Assembly: GCA_029718625.1 (NCBI GenBank)
Contig: CM056378.1
Span: forward strand, 64,007,027-64,071,026
Source of the DNA: Synaphobranchus kaupii
Taxonomy: Eukaryota; Chordata; Actinopteri; Anguilliformes; Synaphobranchidae
Length of the DNA stretch: 64,000 nt
Reading direction: 5' to 3'
Shown: positions 23,666 to 36,355 of the stretch, piece after piece
How the letters are laid out: each line of letters opens with the position of its first letter
Position numbering within the stretch: position 1 is the first letter of the stretch
Program-made: the position numbers and the translations under genes
The notes under the pieces: model-generated
Told to the model about the DNA's origin: nothing
The model's input: only the letters and a program-made list of their open reading frames with translations
Databases searched by the model: none

Positions 23666-25189
23666 CTAAGAGACAAGTATATATGCCATAGCCTATATTA
23701 TGTACGATAACATGAACATAAAATAGTTTTCCACCATCTGCAAAATGCTGCCAAATGTTCAATGAACATCGGTAGCCTACATCAAAAATTAATTTAAAGA
23801 TTGCACTACAGCACACTGTAAAAAATATTGTATCCTCACATAGTTTTAACTTATATTTAATAGCTAGATCTAATTAATATTTATTATTTTCATCGTAAGC
23901 AGCATCACTTTACTTTGGGTGCACTCAAAAAGTGTCAGTACATACAACAATTATTTTAAATACAATGCGTTTTCTATAGAGTTTTCGTAATACCAGACCG
24001 TTAAAACAAAAACTGCCATTACGCTGGGCTGTAGTAAATTGTTCAAAGCACTCAAAAAGACATGGCATATACCGTTATAATGTCCTCTATTGAATAAAAA
24101 AGCCAACAATTAAACCAGAATGAACTGTAATGAATGAGACAGGCTTACAGGGCATGGGGGTATTATGAGTCGACGTTTCAGATGGTGTAATAGCGGTATA
24201 AAGTGTTGTATATTTCTCAAACCAATTGTACCAGACAATAAATGACCACTGAATTTTGAAAGGAACATCTCGATGTGTAAAACCAATGGTAGGATTGTAT
24301 ATTTATTTCATATTTAGTAGCATATATTGCTAGTAGAATACATGGTAGAATGAGACAGTATTTTCAGTTTATTTCAGTTTTTCACAGCTTTTCTAGCATA
24401 CGATCAGGCTATTGCTGGGTTTATCTTGTTGCTGTGACGGAATTCTAATTTTATATGATGAATAAATATATTTATGAACTCATACATAGATGCTATTGTC
24501 CACTATGTCACGCATGGGTAGGTATAGACTAGGTGGGGGGTTGCTTGTTAAATGGATTTGCTATGGGGAAATAGCGACACTTAGAAACTCCGTATTCGGC
24601 ATAAATTGTCACGAATCATCAACCAATAAAGTTAAAACACAGAGTTTGTGATTTCCACTAATAGTTTGGCTGCAGTAGCAACGAATGTCTCAGCTGAGCA
24701 AAAAGGTCCCGTCGGCGTCATCTTCACTATGCATCTACGCAAAGGGGTTAAATAAGCATACATTTTTCCGGAAACTGTACCGTTAACCGAAGCTGAGGTT
24801 GTGACACTTACTGACAGCATCACCTAATCAGTATTTATATTATGTCTGCATTATATTTAAGGCATCTTGCTATTCCGTTTTACGCTACTGCTGGTATGAG
24901 ATGATCTGGCCTGATTCTGCCACTGCTTAGGTCGGGCTGTCTGTAACTGAGATAAAACGAATTGCCTCATATGCTTCACACAACGAAGTACCTAGTTTCA
25001 CCATGGCAGTAATGTCTTAATGAAAACACAAAATTTGGCAAAACAATATTTATTGTAAATAATGCTATGCACCATAACATTTGTAGTTCATTTCAAATTC
25101 TTAGGCCTAAGTTATCGAGTAAGGTAATTCGTGGACGTGATTCTATTGTTTTTCCTGTGTAAGGTCAAAGGTAGGCTATTCTGCTGACT
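23666..25189. other. no feature seen
   Basis: AT-rich sequence without recognisable exons, repeats or RNA genes. Confidence 0.4.
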
Positions 25190-25889
25190 ACGCCATCAAG
25201 TGTGTTCCAAAACTGAAGCATACTTGCGCTCTTGCATACTATCAAGTGTGTTCTAGCTAGCGTAATTAGAAGAATGTACTATCTAGAATGCAAGTACGTA
25301 GAACGCAAGTGTGCATAATGGAACACAGCCCATATCTACCGTGGACTACCCATAATCCCCTTCTTAAAGCCCCCCATTTATCATCATACGGCTAGCAACT
25401 GTGCTGCATTCACACCAAAAAGGTCGGCGGAGCAAGAGTTCCAACTTCGGTGCTGGAACGTCCGCAGTTGGAATTTATTAGACAGACTACAGGCGCTCAT
25501 TGAATGACCGGAGGTCAATGGAGTTTTTACAAACCATTTGCTAAACGAGTCATCAGACTATTCTCAAAATAAAAATAAAAATCTAAATTCTCCCTTTTCT
25601 GTTTTGATTATACATGCCTAGGTTGTCAGCAGGGCCGTCTCAAGGGTGGCCGGGGCCCGGGGGAGTCAACCTACGTGGGGCCCAGCTGTTAACGCGATGA
25701 CATCATAGCTAACCCATCATAGCTAACCCATCATAGGCTTAAATAGTATCTATTATATAACTATGAATGAAGGATTTACAGGCTACCACATCACACAAAC
25801 CAACCATATACAACCAACCAATTGAAGAATTAGTAGGCTATGCCATTACTCTGCCCTTGAATTAAAATATTGTAATTAGGAACAACAAG

Positions 25890-26345
25890 TCGCCACACTT
25901 TTGCTTAATTTCTCCAATTCTGTGGGTTGTGGTAGGCTACGATCATAGCTATGAACCATGAATTTAGATTGTTCTATTGATTGAGGTGGACCATAAAATA
26001 GTTGCAAAAGTTCACGATGTTGAACATTAGCGATTTCATTGTAAAGAGATGTAACAAGCAGGCAGAGGGTGGGATATATAAATAAAAGTTTTTAAATTTG
26101 CAGCAAGTCGCACAGAATTTGATTCAGCATTTTTTCACGCATATTTGTCCAGATGATTCTAATCATTATTCCCATTATAGTAGGCCTACATTTATGACAA
26201 TGTTTGTGAAGACATATTTGTTCGACGTGTTCACACTGCAGTCATTTTCTTGTGTCGCAGTGTCAGACATTGCACTTTGCTTTGTGATACTTGAATGATA
26301 TCCCACCCTCTGCCTGTCTTTTGCCTCTCTTTACAATCCAGTTTT
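25890..26345. repeat. foldback repeat M, copy 2
   Basis: Same arms as 12400-12805: GCTTAATTTCTCCAATTC, GAACCATGAATTTAGA, GGCAGAGGGTGGGATAT on the left and GATATCCCACCCTCTGCCTG on the right (about 26298). Confidence 0.6.
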
Positions 26346-26418
26346 TGCTCCACCCTCGTAAACTTCACTTGCAAACTTCACTTGGGAGGATGTGATGCAC
26401 ATACCAATAAAACAGGAG

Positions 26419-27244
26419 TATAGAGTACTCAAGTGACTAAGTCACGTAAGTAAAGTAAATTCCCCATTCATTTAGAGCATAGACTTTAACTAAAGCTTAC
26501 TTTTAAACCATTTCTACTGATTATATTTTACCGTCAATTTCCCGGATTGTTCAATATAACGCCCGTTTGCAAACTATGTCGTTTTTCTGGACCAGCTTCG
26601 AGTATATTTTACGTTTCAGTATTTTCTTGTGATTATATCAGCGCTGGAACTGTTTAAAAACTCGATGTGCCATAATTCCCTACGAACGTGCAGCCTTGTC
26701 TCCAGACGTTGTCATATAACATTAGCCAGCAGTAGCACACAGCTCCGTTTTTAAACACTTTTTTTTCTAACGTTAGCTAGCTAGCTTGAAGGACTAAAAG
26801 CTATAATTGCTTTATGTGGTTAACCGTAGCGCAGTTTCTGACCTTCTCGGGCGGGCTTCTCTACTTAGCAAGCTAACGTTAGCTCATCTTCAGCTGCAGT
26901 ACTCCCTTCTGCCCAAGAATGTCCAGAGAGACGAGATGATGATATCTTATTGGTCAAGAACCACCCGTGCGTTGCAGTACTGGATATGCAGTCCGTTAAA
27001 GTGGACTACAAGTCGAACTACAATGATTAATGCATTATTTTAAAAAATAAAAATTGGAACATGTGATATATGGTCTATATCCTTGTACCACACAGGCTAA
27101 TCCAGGAACGTTTTGGCTCATTCTATAAATCATATTTCAAGAAATAGTCGATAGTCTCCGAAGCCCATTCTATTCTTCCATAGGGAATTTACTTCCGAAA
27201 CCAGACTCCGCCCACGACTGACGTACTCACTTGAGTACTCTATA
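26419..27244. mobile_element. 0.8-kb MITE-like element
   Basis: TATAGAGTACTCAAGTGA (26419-26436) recurs inverted at 27227-27244, and AGTAAATTCCC follows in both arms at similar distance. No coding sequence and no certain target duplication. Confidence 0.5.
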
Positions 27245-28489
27245 CACTTGCGTTTAGCGAGTGGGAGTGAGCGAGGGCGGAGCGGGTTATTTGAATTGAG
27301 ACGCACTTCACCGCATCTATATTCGGAAGTTAACCATGCTGCTGCACAGTGGCGTATCGTGGGATCTCGGATCATGTAAAACGTCTGTCACCGTAGCCTA
27401 CGTTTAAACGGATGAAACTCTCAACCTGTTTACATTAATTATCAGTCAAGCAATTGATTTACTGAATAACAAATATCAATAAATACAGCAAGTTTTGTGG
27501 GCTAGCATATTTCTTTGTGTCATAAAATCGTGTAGCATGTAGGACAGCCCGTGCGCTGGAATAAAGCAGTTAAACCGAACATATTCTCAACCTGTTTCCA
27601 TTTATTTTGCTTGCTTATGTCAATGAAACAAATTCCCTGAATAATCAAGAACAATTTTGTAGCCTATAGGCTAATGATTAACAAATGACAATGACAAAGA
27701 GATAACTAACGTGAGATTGTTTAATACTGATGGCTATAATTCTGAATAATTAACTGCCAAACAATCCTTTCTCTGAGTTGCACGTTAGCATTGCGTTTTC
27801 TCATCACGTTAAAGAATGTCATTAATTTAACACGGCACTCGATTTTCTCAAAACAAATTAAACATTAGAAATCATACATTTAAAGAGGAAAACATGCTTT
27901 GCATGCTTTCAAGCTAGAAAAACGAATTTACCCAAATATGTGCTGTTCATGGATCACTACACATGACATAGGCTATTAACGCATTTTGCGTCAGCACAAA
28001 TGTGAATATAGTAAAATGCTGCACATGTTTATTTATTTATTCGTCTTGGTTATTGAGAAATTCAATTGTTAGGCTAACAGGCAGCCTCCTGAAAAATATT
28101 GAGAGACGAGTAGCCTAATAATCTGTTTAAAAGCAAGATTAACTACAGAGAACCTGGTAGGCCTACATCCCACAGTATACGCTACTCTGTTGCTGCATAA
28201 CGCAATTTGCTAAACTATGCAATACAAAATAGCAAACTAGTACATTAACCTGTATTAATTAGCCTATAGCCTATACACCGTCTTTTCCATTCTGTATATG
28301 CTTTTAATGTATAATACCGCGATAAACATTAACGTGATTATGACTGAAACAGGATGTTCGATGTGAATTAGCTTGCCGAGTCTGCTCTTTTGCAGACTCG
28401 CTCCCTTGAGAAAAGTTGAGGGTGGCGGGGCTATGTCACAAACTTCACTTGGCTTTCTAACGGATTGGACTCACACTTAAAATGGAGAC
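27245..28489. other. no feature seen
   Basis: A minus-strand frame at 27130-27375 overlaps the right end of the previous element and looks like chance. No exon recognised. Confidence 0.35.
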
Positions 28490-28745
28490 TGAGGGTACAT
28501 CCTGGTCTCAAAAGGGATTCCCCCAAGTGAAGTTTGCAAGTGAAGTTTACAAGGGTGGAACAAAAACTAGACGCAGACAATGAAAAAAGATAGTGTTCAA
28601 CATCGTGACTCCTTGCAATTATTTTATGCTCCACCACAATAAAAAGGACGATCTACAATTTGTGGTTCATATATGCTCGTACCACAATCCACAGTATTAT
28701 TGTTTTTAAATGTTAACTGCAGAAATTGAGGGAAAGAAAAGCGTG
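28490..28745 (-). repeat. foldback repeat M, copy 3 (inverted, partial)
   Basis: Carries the arms of repeat M on the other strand, including CAACATCGTGACTCC and ATATGCTCGTACCACAATCC. The AACTTCACTTG motif at its left also occurs near 26362-26390. Confidence 0.5.
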
Positions 28746-30257
28746 AATGAGTGTGAATGAGGTCGCTCACATTTTATCCACAGCCTACATTTTTCCTTGT
28801 TTGATTTAGGTTTTGGAAACGGGGAAAAAATTACATCCTCCTCCAAACTCTTTGGATAAGGAGTGTCAGTTTTGCAGGTTCCCCAATCTCACCGTTTGAC
28901 CATGATGACAATCTAACCTACAACTACGAAAGCTTGAAGGAGGTCCACTGCCTAGTAACGGTTGCTAGGCTATGATTGGACAATCGCTGCTTGGAGGAGG
29001 GGTTTAGCGAAGGGTCAATTGTGGTTGGAACGAAAACCAGCATGCGCAGGGGGCCCCAGGACCGAGTTTAACAACCACTGCCCTAGTGGTAAACTGTAAA
29101 CTTTAAGAAAAGCCTTATAATTCCGATGCAGGATTCGCTGCTTGCGAATACATCAGCCTGTGAAGTTGCACTGCAGGGCAATAAAATAATCATTTTAAGG
29201 AACCAAATAGCCTACCTTTAAGAAGCTACAACTGTTTTCTGATGAACCCTGACGAGATTGTCTATTCAATTGTCCAGCAACGTCGAGATTTCCACAGAGC
29301 TTCCTAATATTATCGCACTCGCGGCTGTGATACATTGCTTGTTGTTTTGAAAAAAACGTCCTTTTTTAAGTGTGTATATATAAGGCATAGACTAGAAAAA
29401 TAAGGAGTAGTTAAAGATAGTGTCATCACTGAAATAGCTTAAGTTAGGAACAGTGCCTACAGTAGCCTAGCTGAATGGGGAAACTACTGGGTCGGCGGTT
29501 CTTTTATTCACTGTGGGGATTTTTATTTGATTTTCAGTTGAGAGGACTGTTTCAGGTGAAACGAATGAAACGTAGCAATGGCCGCCTATGCACCAAACAA
29601 ATAATCTGCTCCACCCCCGTAACGAGCGTCTCGATTTCATACTCTGTGAAGTTTCTGATCTTTTTTTGCGGTCTCACTTCTCCATTACAACCAACTTGAT
29701 TACAACATATCCATAACGTTACCTATTTTTATACACAAAACTCTGGGTTATGGGAATTGAAGTCCATAGTATTATCGGCTTGAGCAATCACCTCTAATTG
29801 TTGACTACATATTGTGCTTTCATAAACTCAAACTTGTCGTGGCCATGAGATAAACCATTGCTACTGTTTGAAGTAGCGAGGGGGTGGGTCAATAATTTAT
29901 ACTATGTTTACGGGCGTAGGCATATCTTTCCGCAAAAAGTAAATTTTTTACTGTTGTTGCAGCCTTTATTGAATGTAAGCTTTACATGGGAGAAGGATCA
30001 GTTGTGGTTGGGGGGGACAATTCGACTCTTTCCAAACATTGGGGAGGACACGTCCCCCGTGTCCCCACATAATTCTACGCCCATGGTATTCCTTATGGCC
30101 ACAGTGCGGCCTGGCTTCAAATCGCAAGGTTCACGTGAAAATTGGAATGACTAGGTCGATCCAGGAATACAATAGCATTGCATTTCGTCACATCATCTCT
30201 TGAAGCGAGTGGGGTATTGGCCGAGTTGTATAGTGGATGCTCCACTAGGCACACAAC
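28746..30257. other. no gene seen
   Basis: Short open frames at 29475-29699 and 29858-30154 show no domain or splice support. Confidence 0.4.
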
Positions 30258-30736
30258 ATATTTATTTATTTATTTATTTATTTCGGCACGCGTATAGTCA
30301 CACTTCATCACAATTTCTGTAATATGCCCTGAACAAACACAGTACCTGCCGAAAAGGGATACGGGAAAAAGCAGACTGCTTATCAAGGTCCCGCCCCAAT
30401 TCCCAAATCAAATTTGAATGTTCACATTATACATTGTTTAAAACAGATTGTTTCATATCACAACAGCATAGCTGAATTTGCTTTATAACAAAACAGTCCG
30501 AGAGAAAAAAAAAAATAATAATAATAATAAAGTCCAAATAAGTCGAATTTGAATGTACATATCATACATTAGTCAAAACAATTTGTTTCATTTTACAACA
30601 GCAAACAGTCCAGAATATTGTTCAGATAATGTCCAAATAAATGTGTCCGTTTCTTCGTTATTATGATGCTCGAGTGTCCCCTGTAGAATGCAGTGCATTA
30701 TGCGTGAGAAGGTGTGAGTGCCAATCGCAGAGTTCA

Positions 30737-31087
30737 TTACCCATCACTTTCATCTGCACTGGCCTCCGGAGGCTTGATGATTTCCGCCCGTAATTTGGCC
30801 ATTATTTCCTTGGTTTCAGAGATGTCAGACCTCATTTTTCTCAATATGGTCAGTACTTCCTTGTTTCCAGAGAAGTCAAACCCCATTTTTCTCAGCTTTC
30901 GGTGCACCAAAAACAGGCCAAATCCCAGGCCGAGTAGGCCCAACATCATGAATCCAAACAGGTACACATCTTCCACATCTTCTATGTCCAGTACTCCAAC
31001 ACACACTACACGCCATTTGTCCCACCCGTCCATAGTGTACCCTGCCAGAAAGGTCCCATCAGGACAGGAAGGCTCGCCAGTGCCCAC
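30737..31087 (-). CDS. extra 3' open frame of the LINE (ORF3-like, one membrane segment)
   Basis: A minus-strand frame of at least 116 codons lies between ORF2 and the 3' tail. Its first residues include SCPDGTFLAGYTMDGWDKW. A hydrophobic segment follows (VYLFGFMMLGLLGLGFGLFL), then a basic patch (VHRKLRK), then a charged helical stretch (LRKMRSDISETKEIMAKLRA), and the end EIIKPPEASADESDG. The frame can extend about 20 codons upstream of the GTG used for the first Met-like position; the first in-frame ATG is at MDGW. Copy 1 keeps only the last 17 or so residues, still in frame and with the same stop. I recognise no family. It may be a captured host exon or a true third LINE frame. Confidence 0.45.
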   Translation of the reverse strand: MGTGEPSCPDGTFLAGYTMDGWDKWRVVCVGVLDIEDVEDVYLFGFMMLGLLGLGFGLFLVHRKLRKMGFDFSGNKEVLTILRKMRSDISETKEIMAKLRAEIIKPPEASADESDG

Positions 31088-31362
31088 ACGCCTGGTAGAG
31101 AATACCTTATCAATAGCGTTTAATGACCAGTTTAATGACCAGCTCCATCATGAGCAGGTTGTGCGGCAGGTGTCTGATGTCTTGTGTGTTGTGTTGCAAG
31201 ATCCAAGATCAAGTATGGCAGTTGCCCCCTTATTTTTATTTATTTTTTTCACCACAATGAGTTTCTCAGCACCTATTAGCAACACAGCCATGAAAGTCAA
31301 AACCGCTTACAATGTTTTTGCACATAGTGACATTGTTTTCATTTCATGGTAACCCACTTTGT

Positions 31363-32600
31363 TTATGTTTGGTAGTCCCCTACCATCTTACATTTTATCC
31401 CATGCTTGAAGACCTTCAAATTCATAGACAATTTAATCTCAACATTTAAACTGTTCCAAAGCTTAACCCCCGCAATAGATAAAGAATGACCTCTGAGTGT
31501 AGAATTCATCAGTTTCTGTTTGTAAATCATGCTTCCTCTCAAGTTGTGTGTGTCATCTCTCTGTAAAAACAGATCCTGTATATTTACGGGTAAAAGACTT
31601 TTGGAGGCTAAGAATAATATTTGTAAGGTATTATATTTAATTATGTCATGCAACTTGAGAAACTTTGCCTTAATGAACAAATCATTAGTGTGCGCTCTAT
31701 ATGGGACACAGTATACAACTCTCAGTGCCCTTTTTTGGAGTTTAAACAGCGGCGCTGTAGTGTCTTTGTAAGTGTGACCCCACACTTCGGCACAGTAATG
31801 AAGGTGGGGTGTTATGAGTGCCGAGTAAATTGTCTTAAGTGAATGTTGATTGAGTAATTTCTGCATTTTCCACAAAATAGACACGCTTTTGGCCAACTTA
31901 CATTGAACTAGCTTCATATGTGGTTTCCATGTCAGAAGGCAATCTACCGTAACCCCCAGAATCTTGTGTTCGTTCACTCGTTCAATGATGGTACCATTGA
32001 CCTTTAAGTTTATGTTTTCCTTCAGGCCTCTTTTCCCGAATAATATGAATTTTGTCTTTGAAAGGTTTAGTGATAATTTATTAATATTAAACCACGTGTG
32101 AAGCTTTGACATTTCATTGTTAACTAATTTGACCATTTGATTAAGATCAGTTCCAGAGCAGAGGATATTTGTGTCGTCCGCGAATAAAATTAATTTTAGG
32201 ACGTCAGATACTCTGACTATGTCATTAATATACAGTATAAATAACTTTTGGTCCTAGGACTGACCCCTGCGGGACCCCACAGGTGATGTCCAGGCATGTT
32301 GATATGCTGTCCCCTATCTGAACAAATTGAACTCTATTTGATAGGTAACTCTTTATCCATTGTAATGCGATTCCTCTAACTCCATATCTGTACAATTTTT
32401 CAATCAATATGCTGTGGTTTATCGTGTCAAAAGCTTTTTTCAGGTCAATGAAGATGTCTATAGTGTATAATTTCCGGTCTAAAGCGTCCTTGATAATTTC
32501 TATGGATTCTGTTAGGGCCAGTGCTGTTGAATGTTTCTTTCTGAACCCGTATTGGCTGTCACATAGCAGTTTGTGCTTTTCAATGAACTTGTCTAATCTG
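31363..32600 (-). pseudogene. LINE ORF2 fragment: reverse transcriptase, frameshifted
   Basis: Minus-strand pieces of the reverse transcriptase. 32225-32407 carries IEKLYRYGVRG and GVPQGSVLGP. A frame change follows near the FADD motif, and 31363-32136 carries NINKLSLNLSKTKFILFG and LHYCAEVWG to the C terminus. The endonuclease is missing because of the 5' truncation. The intact GVPQGS shows what the family motif is, in contrast to GVTQGS in copy 1. Confidence 0.8.
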
Positions 32601-32606
32601 ACATAT

Positions 32607-33328
32607 CCGGGTCAGATTCAGTTTTGGGGGGGGGGGTTTTGCTACCGACATCAAATATGACTGTCACTATGACCGCGACCCCTCATAAGCCTCTGTTCAT
32701 AAACGATGCCGGCAACGGCTCATTCAGTGGGTTCTGTGCAAAATTCTGTCATTTCTGTGCTGTTGATGTTTGCTACTTGCTTTAAAAATATATATATAAT
32801 AATAATAAATGGTGGTTGCTGGGTACTGACTAAAAATTTGTATGTCCTTTTTCGATCCCGCTGTCATCAGGTTTCTCGTGCAGTGGTTAATGGGGATATG
32901 GATTCAGGAGTTCCTGATCTTCAGGAAGCAACAGGTGCCCTGTTGTTACACATAGCTTTTCTCACTAGATAGTATAAGCCACACGGCCAGGGCGGCCGGC
33001 CTACACATAGCCTACTTAGGCATCACATTGCATAGTATGGCGAATGTCTGATCCAAGAACACAGCCATGTTCTGTCTGTGTTGGAGGGATATCGACATGG
33101 TCTTCCTGATCTTTAGGAAACAGCAGGTGCTCTGCTGTACACATTCTACTGTCACATAATGTTAGTATGGCCAATGTCTGGTTGATATGGTCTTCCTGAT
33201 CCTGATCTTCCTTGTAAGAGTACCAGAAAATAAGATATCAAGAGTCTTTTGATGTTGTTGCGTCACAGACATCAGGAAGTCATGGCATGCAAAGCCAAAG
33301 GATATGCAACCAAATATAAAAAATTTTA
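32607..33328. other. no gene seen
   Basis: Includes a G run (32624-32637) and, at about 33200-33260, a fragment of the palindromic repeat J (AGAGTACCAGAAAATAAGAT). Confidence 0.4.
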
Positions 33329-33561
33329 AGGCACAGTCAACTTAGTGTATGTAAACTTCTGACCCACTGGAATTGTGATATAGTGAATTAAAAGTGAAAT
33401 AATCTGTCTGTAAACAATTGTTGGAAAAATTACTTGTGTCATGCACAAAGTAGATGTCCTAACTGACTTGCCAACACTATAGTTTGATAACATGAAATCT
33501 GTGGGGTGGTTAAAAATTAGTTTTAATGACTTCAACCTAAGTGTATGTAAACATCCGACTT
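33329..33561. mobile_element. Tc1/mariner end of the Sleeping Beauty type (IR/DR)
   Basis: Two direct repeats built on TAGTGTATGTAAACTTCTGA (inner, 33343-33362) and AAGTGTATGTAAACATCCGA (outer, 33539-33558) are about 200 bp apart. Between them is AATCTGTCTGTAAACAATTG and GTCCTAACTGACTTGCCAA, the layout of the IR/DR ends of salmonid Tc1 elements. Only one end is present and the outermost bases are diverged, so this is a remnant. Confidence 0.85.
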
Positions 33562-33659
33562 ATGTACATAGGGTCCAATTGGCTACCAAATTGAGAGAAA
33601 AAGGGATAAAATAAAATAAAAAAATTAAAAACATGTAATTTAAATACGTGAGTTGTCCT

Positions 33660-34282
33660 GACAGAAATTAGCATCGCGAACGATTAGTGCGCAAAGCAAG
33701 TTCTGTCAGAAAACTTCTCGCTGCAGCCAACCATGGTCGGCTAGCAACCACGTGTCCCGTACTCCACCAATCACATGCACACACCTCTAATGGAGCGCCC
33801 TTTTTAAGCCAAGAATCAGTTATTTCTGAATGCTCATGCGCTGCTCTTTGTTTGCTTACGGCTTGTGTTAAAAGAAATTTGCTGTCACCCTCCACCACCC
33901 CAGCTTCCACCTGTTGTTTGGATCTGCTTTAGTATGGGGGGTTTTTGGTCATCTCCTGTTTAGCGGGGGGAGATGCCCGTGCTCTGAAGCAGTACTAAAG
34001 CAGATCCATTCACCACCGACAAACCAAAATAATTATGCAGTACATTCATTCATTAAATGTCATTTAAATACGTGAGTTGTCCTGACAGAAATAGCATTAT
34101 ACATTAGCACAATTTGAAATTATTATTATTAGGGGAGTAAACTGTCGCTGGAATATATTTGGAGTGCGTTTATACTTTTCGCGAACGACAACGACCACAG
34201 TGTATGTAGAGCAACAATAGAATGTTCATGGAAGTTCTGATTTCAGTCGAGCGACACTCCATCGCTGGACTATAAACTGGCC
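33660..34282. repeat. dispersed repeat L, copy 2
   Basis: 33675-33900 matches 10774-10996 in the same orientation. The end GCTGGACTATAAACTGG (near 34264-34280) is the inverse of the start of copy 1, so the two copies together suggest an element with inverted ends. Confidence 0.6.
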
Positions 34283-34619
34283 TTAACCCTGTCATTCCAC
34301 TGTAATTACACAGGTATCCGGTTAACTTTATGTAAAGAGGCACTATTTCTCAGTGATACATGTAGTGACACCTATAGTCCCAAAAGTGGATACATGTGTT
34401 ATTGAAATATATTATAGGGGCTACAGATTGTTTTTATGAAATATACTTCAGGGCTACAGATAAGCTTTTGTCATTGATGGAGTTCCTGAATGCTGCCTCC
34501 ATTCTCTGCTAACGTTGTGTTTCCTTTTCTTCATTTTGTCCATTCTCAAAGTTTGAAATATACAGCATTGCAATATACACCAAGATAAAACCAGTACAAC
34601 ACCAAACAGGGAATGTTGA

Positions 34620-34642
34620 CCCCCCCCCCCCCCCCCCCCCCT
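34620..34642. repeat. poly(C) tract
   Basis: A run of more than 20 cytosines (34620-34640) followed by CTCCCTCTCC. It can form G-quadruplex or i-motif structures and is prone to length error in assembly. Confidence 0.95.
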
Positions 34643-35045
34643 CCCTCTCCGTTGAAGTCAGTGGAAGTCTCTTTCTCCACCTGTTTCTAAGCTATGGATT
34701 AATTAAATGGTTTCATCTCTACATCTGGAGAGAGAACATGTCCTAAAACTTCTCCCCTTCCTCCACAACACAAAGTGGATAGATAAATTAATAGGCAAAC
34801 ATGACACGTCATCTGACACATCTGATACTCTCTTTTCTTACAGTTCCTCTGCATGTGTTTCACTCTTCCCTTGTTCTGTCGGCTCAGTCGTTCTGGGCTG
34901 GGATACAAGTGAGAACAAATTCAACACACTCTCCTTGCTGGCTGTCTTCGACCAATCACAGAAGTGTATCCAGTGCCCAATCACAGAAAAGAAGAGTATC
35001 CAGAAGATTGTTTTCAAATAAGAGGAAAACCCTTTAATTGAAGAG
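34643..35045. other. no gene seen
   Basis: Overlapping frames on both strands (34699-35089) have no recognisable domain. Confidence 0.35.
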
Positions 35046-36355
35046 AAAATAATTCCAAAAAAGTTTGGGACAGTATGTAAAATGCACATAAAAGCAGAAA
35101 GCAGTGATTTGTAAATTCTCTTTTACATATATTTAATTGAAAACGGTACAAAGAAAAGATATTTAATAAAAAACCCGGACTACTTCGCTAGGACTAACCC
35201 GAGATAAGGAGGACTGGAGCACACAGAGCTCAGAGCAAAAAAAAATAAAAATTATAATACAAATGACGTTTCGACGTTTCGGGTTAGTCCTAGCGAAGTA
35301 TTCCGGGTTAGTCCTAGCGAAGTATTCCGGGTTTGGTATTCTTTCTATTAAAAGATATTTAATGTTTTACCTCATCAACTTTATTGATTTTTGTAAATAT
35401 ATGCTAATTCCAAATTTGATGCCTGCAACACGTTCCAAAAAAGGGGGCAAAATAAAAAGACTGGGAAGTAAAAAAACACCTGTTTGGAACATTCCATATG
35501 TAAACCGGTGATGCTATCATGACTGGGTATGTAAGGATATCAAAAGACTCTTGATATCTTATTTTCAGGTATTCTTACAAGCGATACTATAACCTCTCTA
35601 CATTTGAATGGATCTCTATGGGAATTTGGAGGTGAGACTAGATTAAACTGTAAATTACACAGGAATAGTATGGAACCCATGGTTGGATAAATGGCTGTAT
35701 GTCATCAAGGGTCTGCGGTATCAAACCATCACTGCTGCCAGATATGCAGTAGTTTCTCCTGACTCATTTTTCCATAGAGTTAAATAGGAAAATGAGTCAG
35801 GAGAAACTACCCTTAAAGTGATCCATCCATATCTGGCAGCAGAGTGATGGTTTGAGGTTTGTTTGATACCTCAGACCCTTGATGATTTACAGCCATTTAG
35901 CCAACCATGGGTTCCATACTATTCCCGTGTAATTTACAGTTTAATCTAGTCCCACCCCCCAATTCCTATAGAGATCCATTCAAATGCAGTGAGGTTATAG
36001 TATCGCTTGTAAGACTACCTGAAAATAAGATCAAGAGTCTTTTGATATCCTTTTACACCCAGTCATGATTGCATCACCTGTTTACCTGTGGAATGTTCCA
36101 AACAGGTGTTTTTTTTAACTTCCCAGTCTTTTTTTTTTTTGCCCCTGTTCCAACTTTTTGGGAATGTGTTGCAGGCATCAAATTCAGAATTAGCGTATAT
36201 TTACAAAAATCTATAAAGTTGATAAGGTAAAACATTAAATATCTTTTCTTTGTACTGTTTTCAATTAAATATATGTAAAAGAGAATTTACAAATCACTGC
36301 TTTCTGCTTTTATGTGCATTTTACATACTGTCCTAACTTTTGGAATTGGGGTTTG
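35046..36355. mobile_element. repeat J: 1.3-kb palindromic element
   Basis: The two halves are inverted copies about a centre near 35785. The outer parts carry ATTCCAAAAAAGTTTGGGAC (35053) and its complement near 36334-36350, a motif seen in many fish repeats. The left half is lengthened by a 182-bp insert (35168-35349). About 39105-39510 holds one half of a related copy, and shorter pieces lie near 33210 and 50350. No coding sequence. Confidence 0.75.
35168..35349. mobile_element. 182-bp insert with 14-bp target duplication
   Basis: AAAAGATATTTAAT flanks it on both sides (35154-35167, 35350-35363). The uninterrupted opposite arm of repeat J has that sequence once (near 36230-36250), so the insertion is proven within the window. 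The insert contains two tandem copies of GGGTTAGTCCTAGCGAAGTA plus four bases (from 35281) and an inverted partial copy near 35175-35200, with an A-rich middle (35236-35262). The long duplication resembles LINE-mediated insertion. I do not recognise the sequence. Confidence 0.75.

Larger units (their letters stand above)
30258..32606 (-). mobile_element. 5'-truncated CR1/L2-group LINE, copy 2
   Basis: Same family as 3955-8533 on the opposite strand. It begins (3' end) with the TTTA repeats at 30261-30285 and is truncated inside the reverse transcriptase near 32606, next to a G run (32624-32637). Nucleotide similarity to copy 1 is high throughout ORF2 and the tail. It differs in having about 0.4 kb of extra sequence between ORF2 and the tail (30740-31290), which holds a separate open frame. 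Confidence 0.85.

Noticed and set aside
30714..31352. 212-codon forward frame
   Set aside because: It is the antisense shadow of the LINE 3' reading frame on the minus strand.
10422..34282. A single 24-kb element bounded by CCAGTTTATAGTCCAGC and its inverse
   Set aside because: The inner parts of both copies are direct repeats, so two separate copies of one repeat explain it better.
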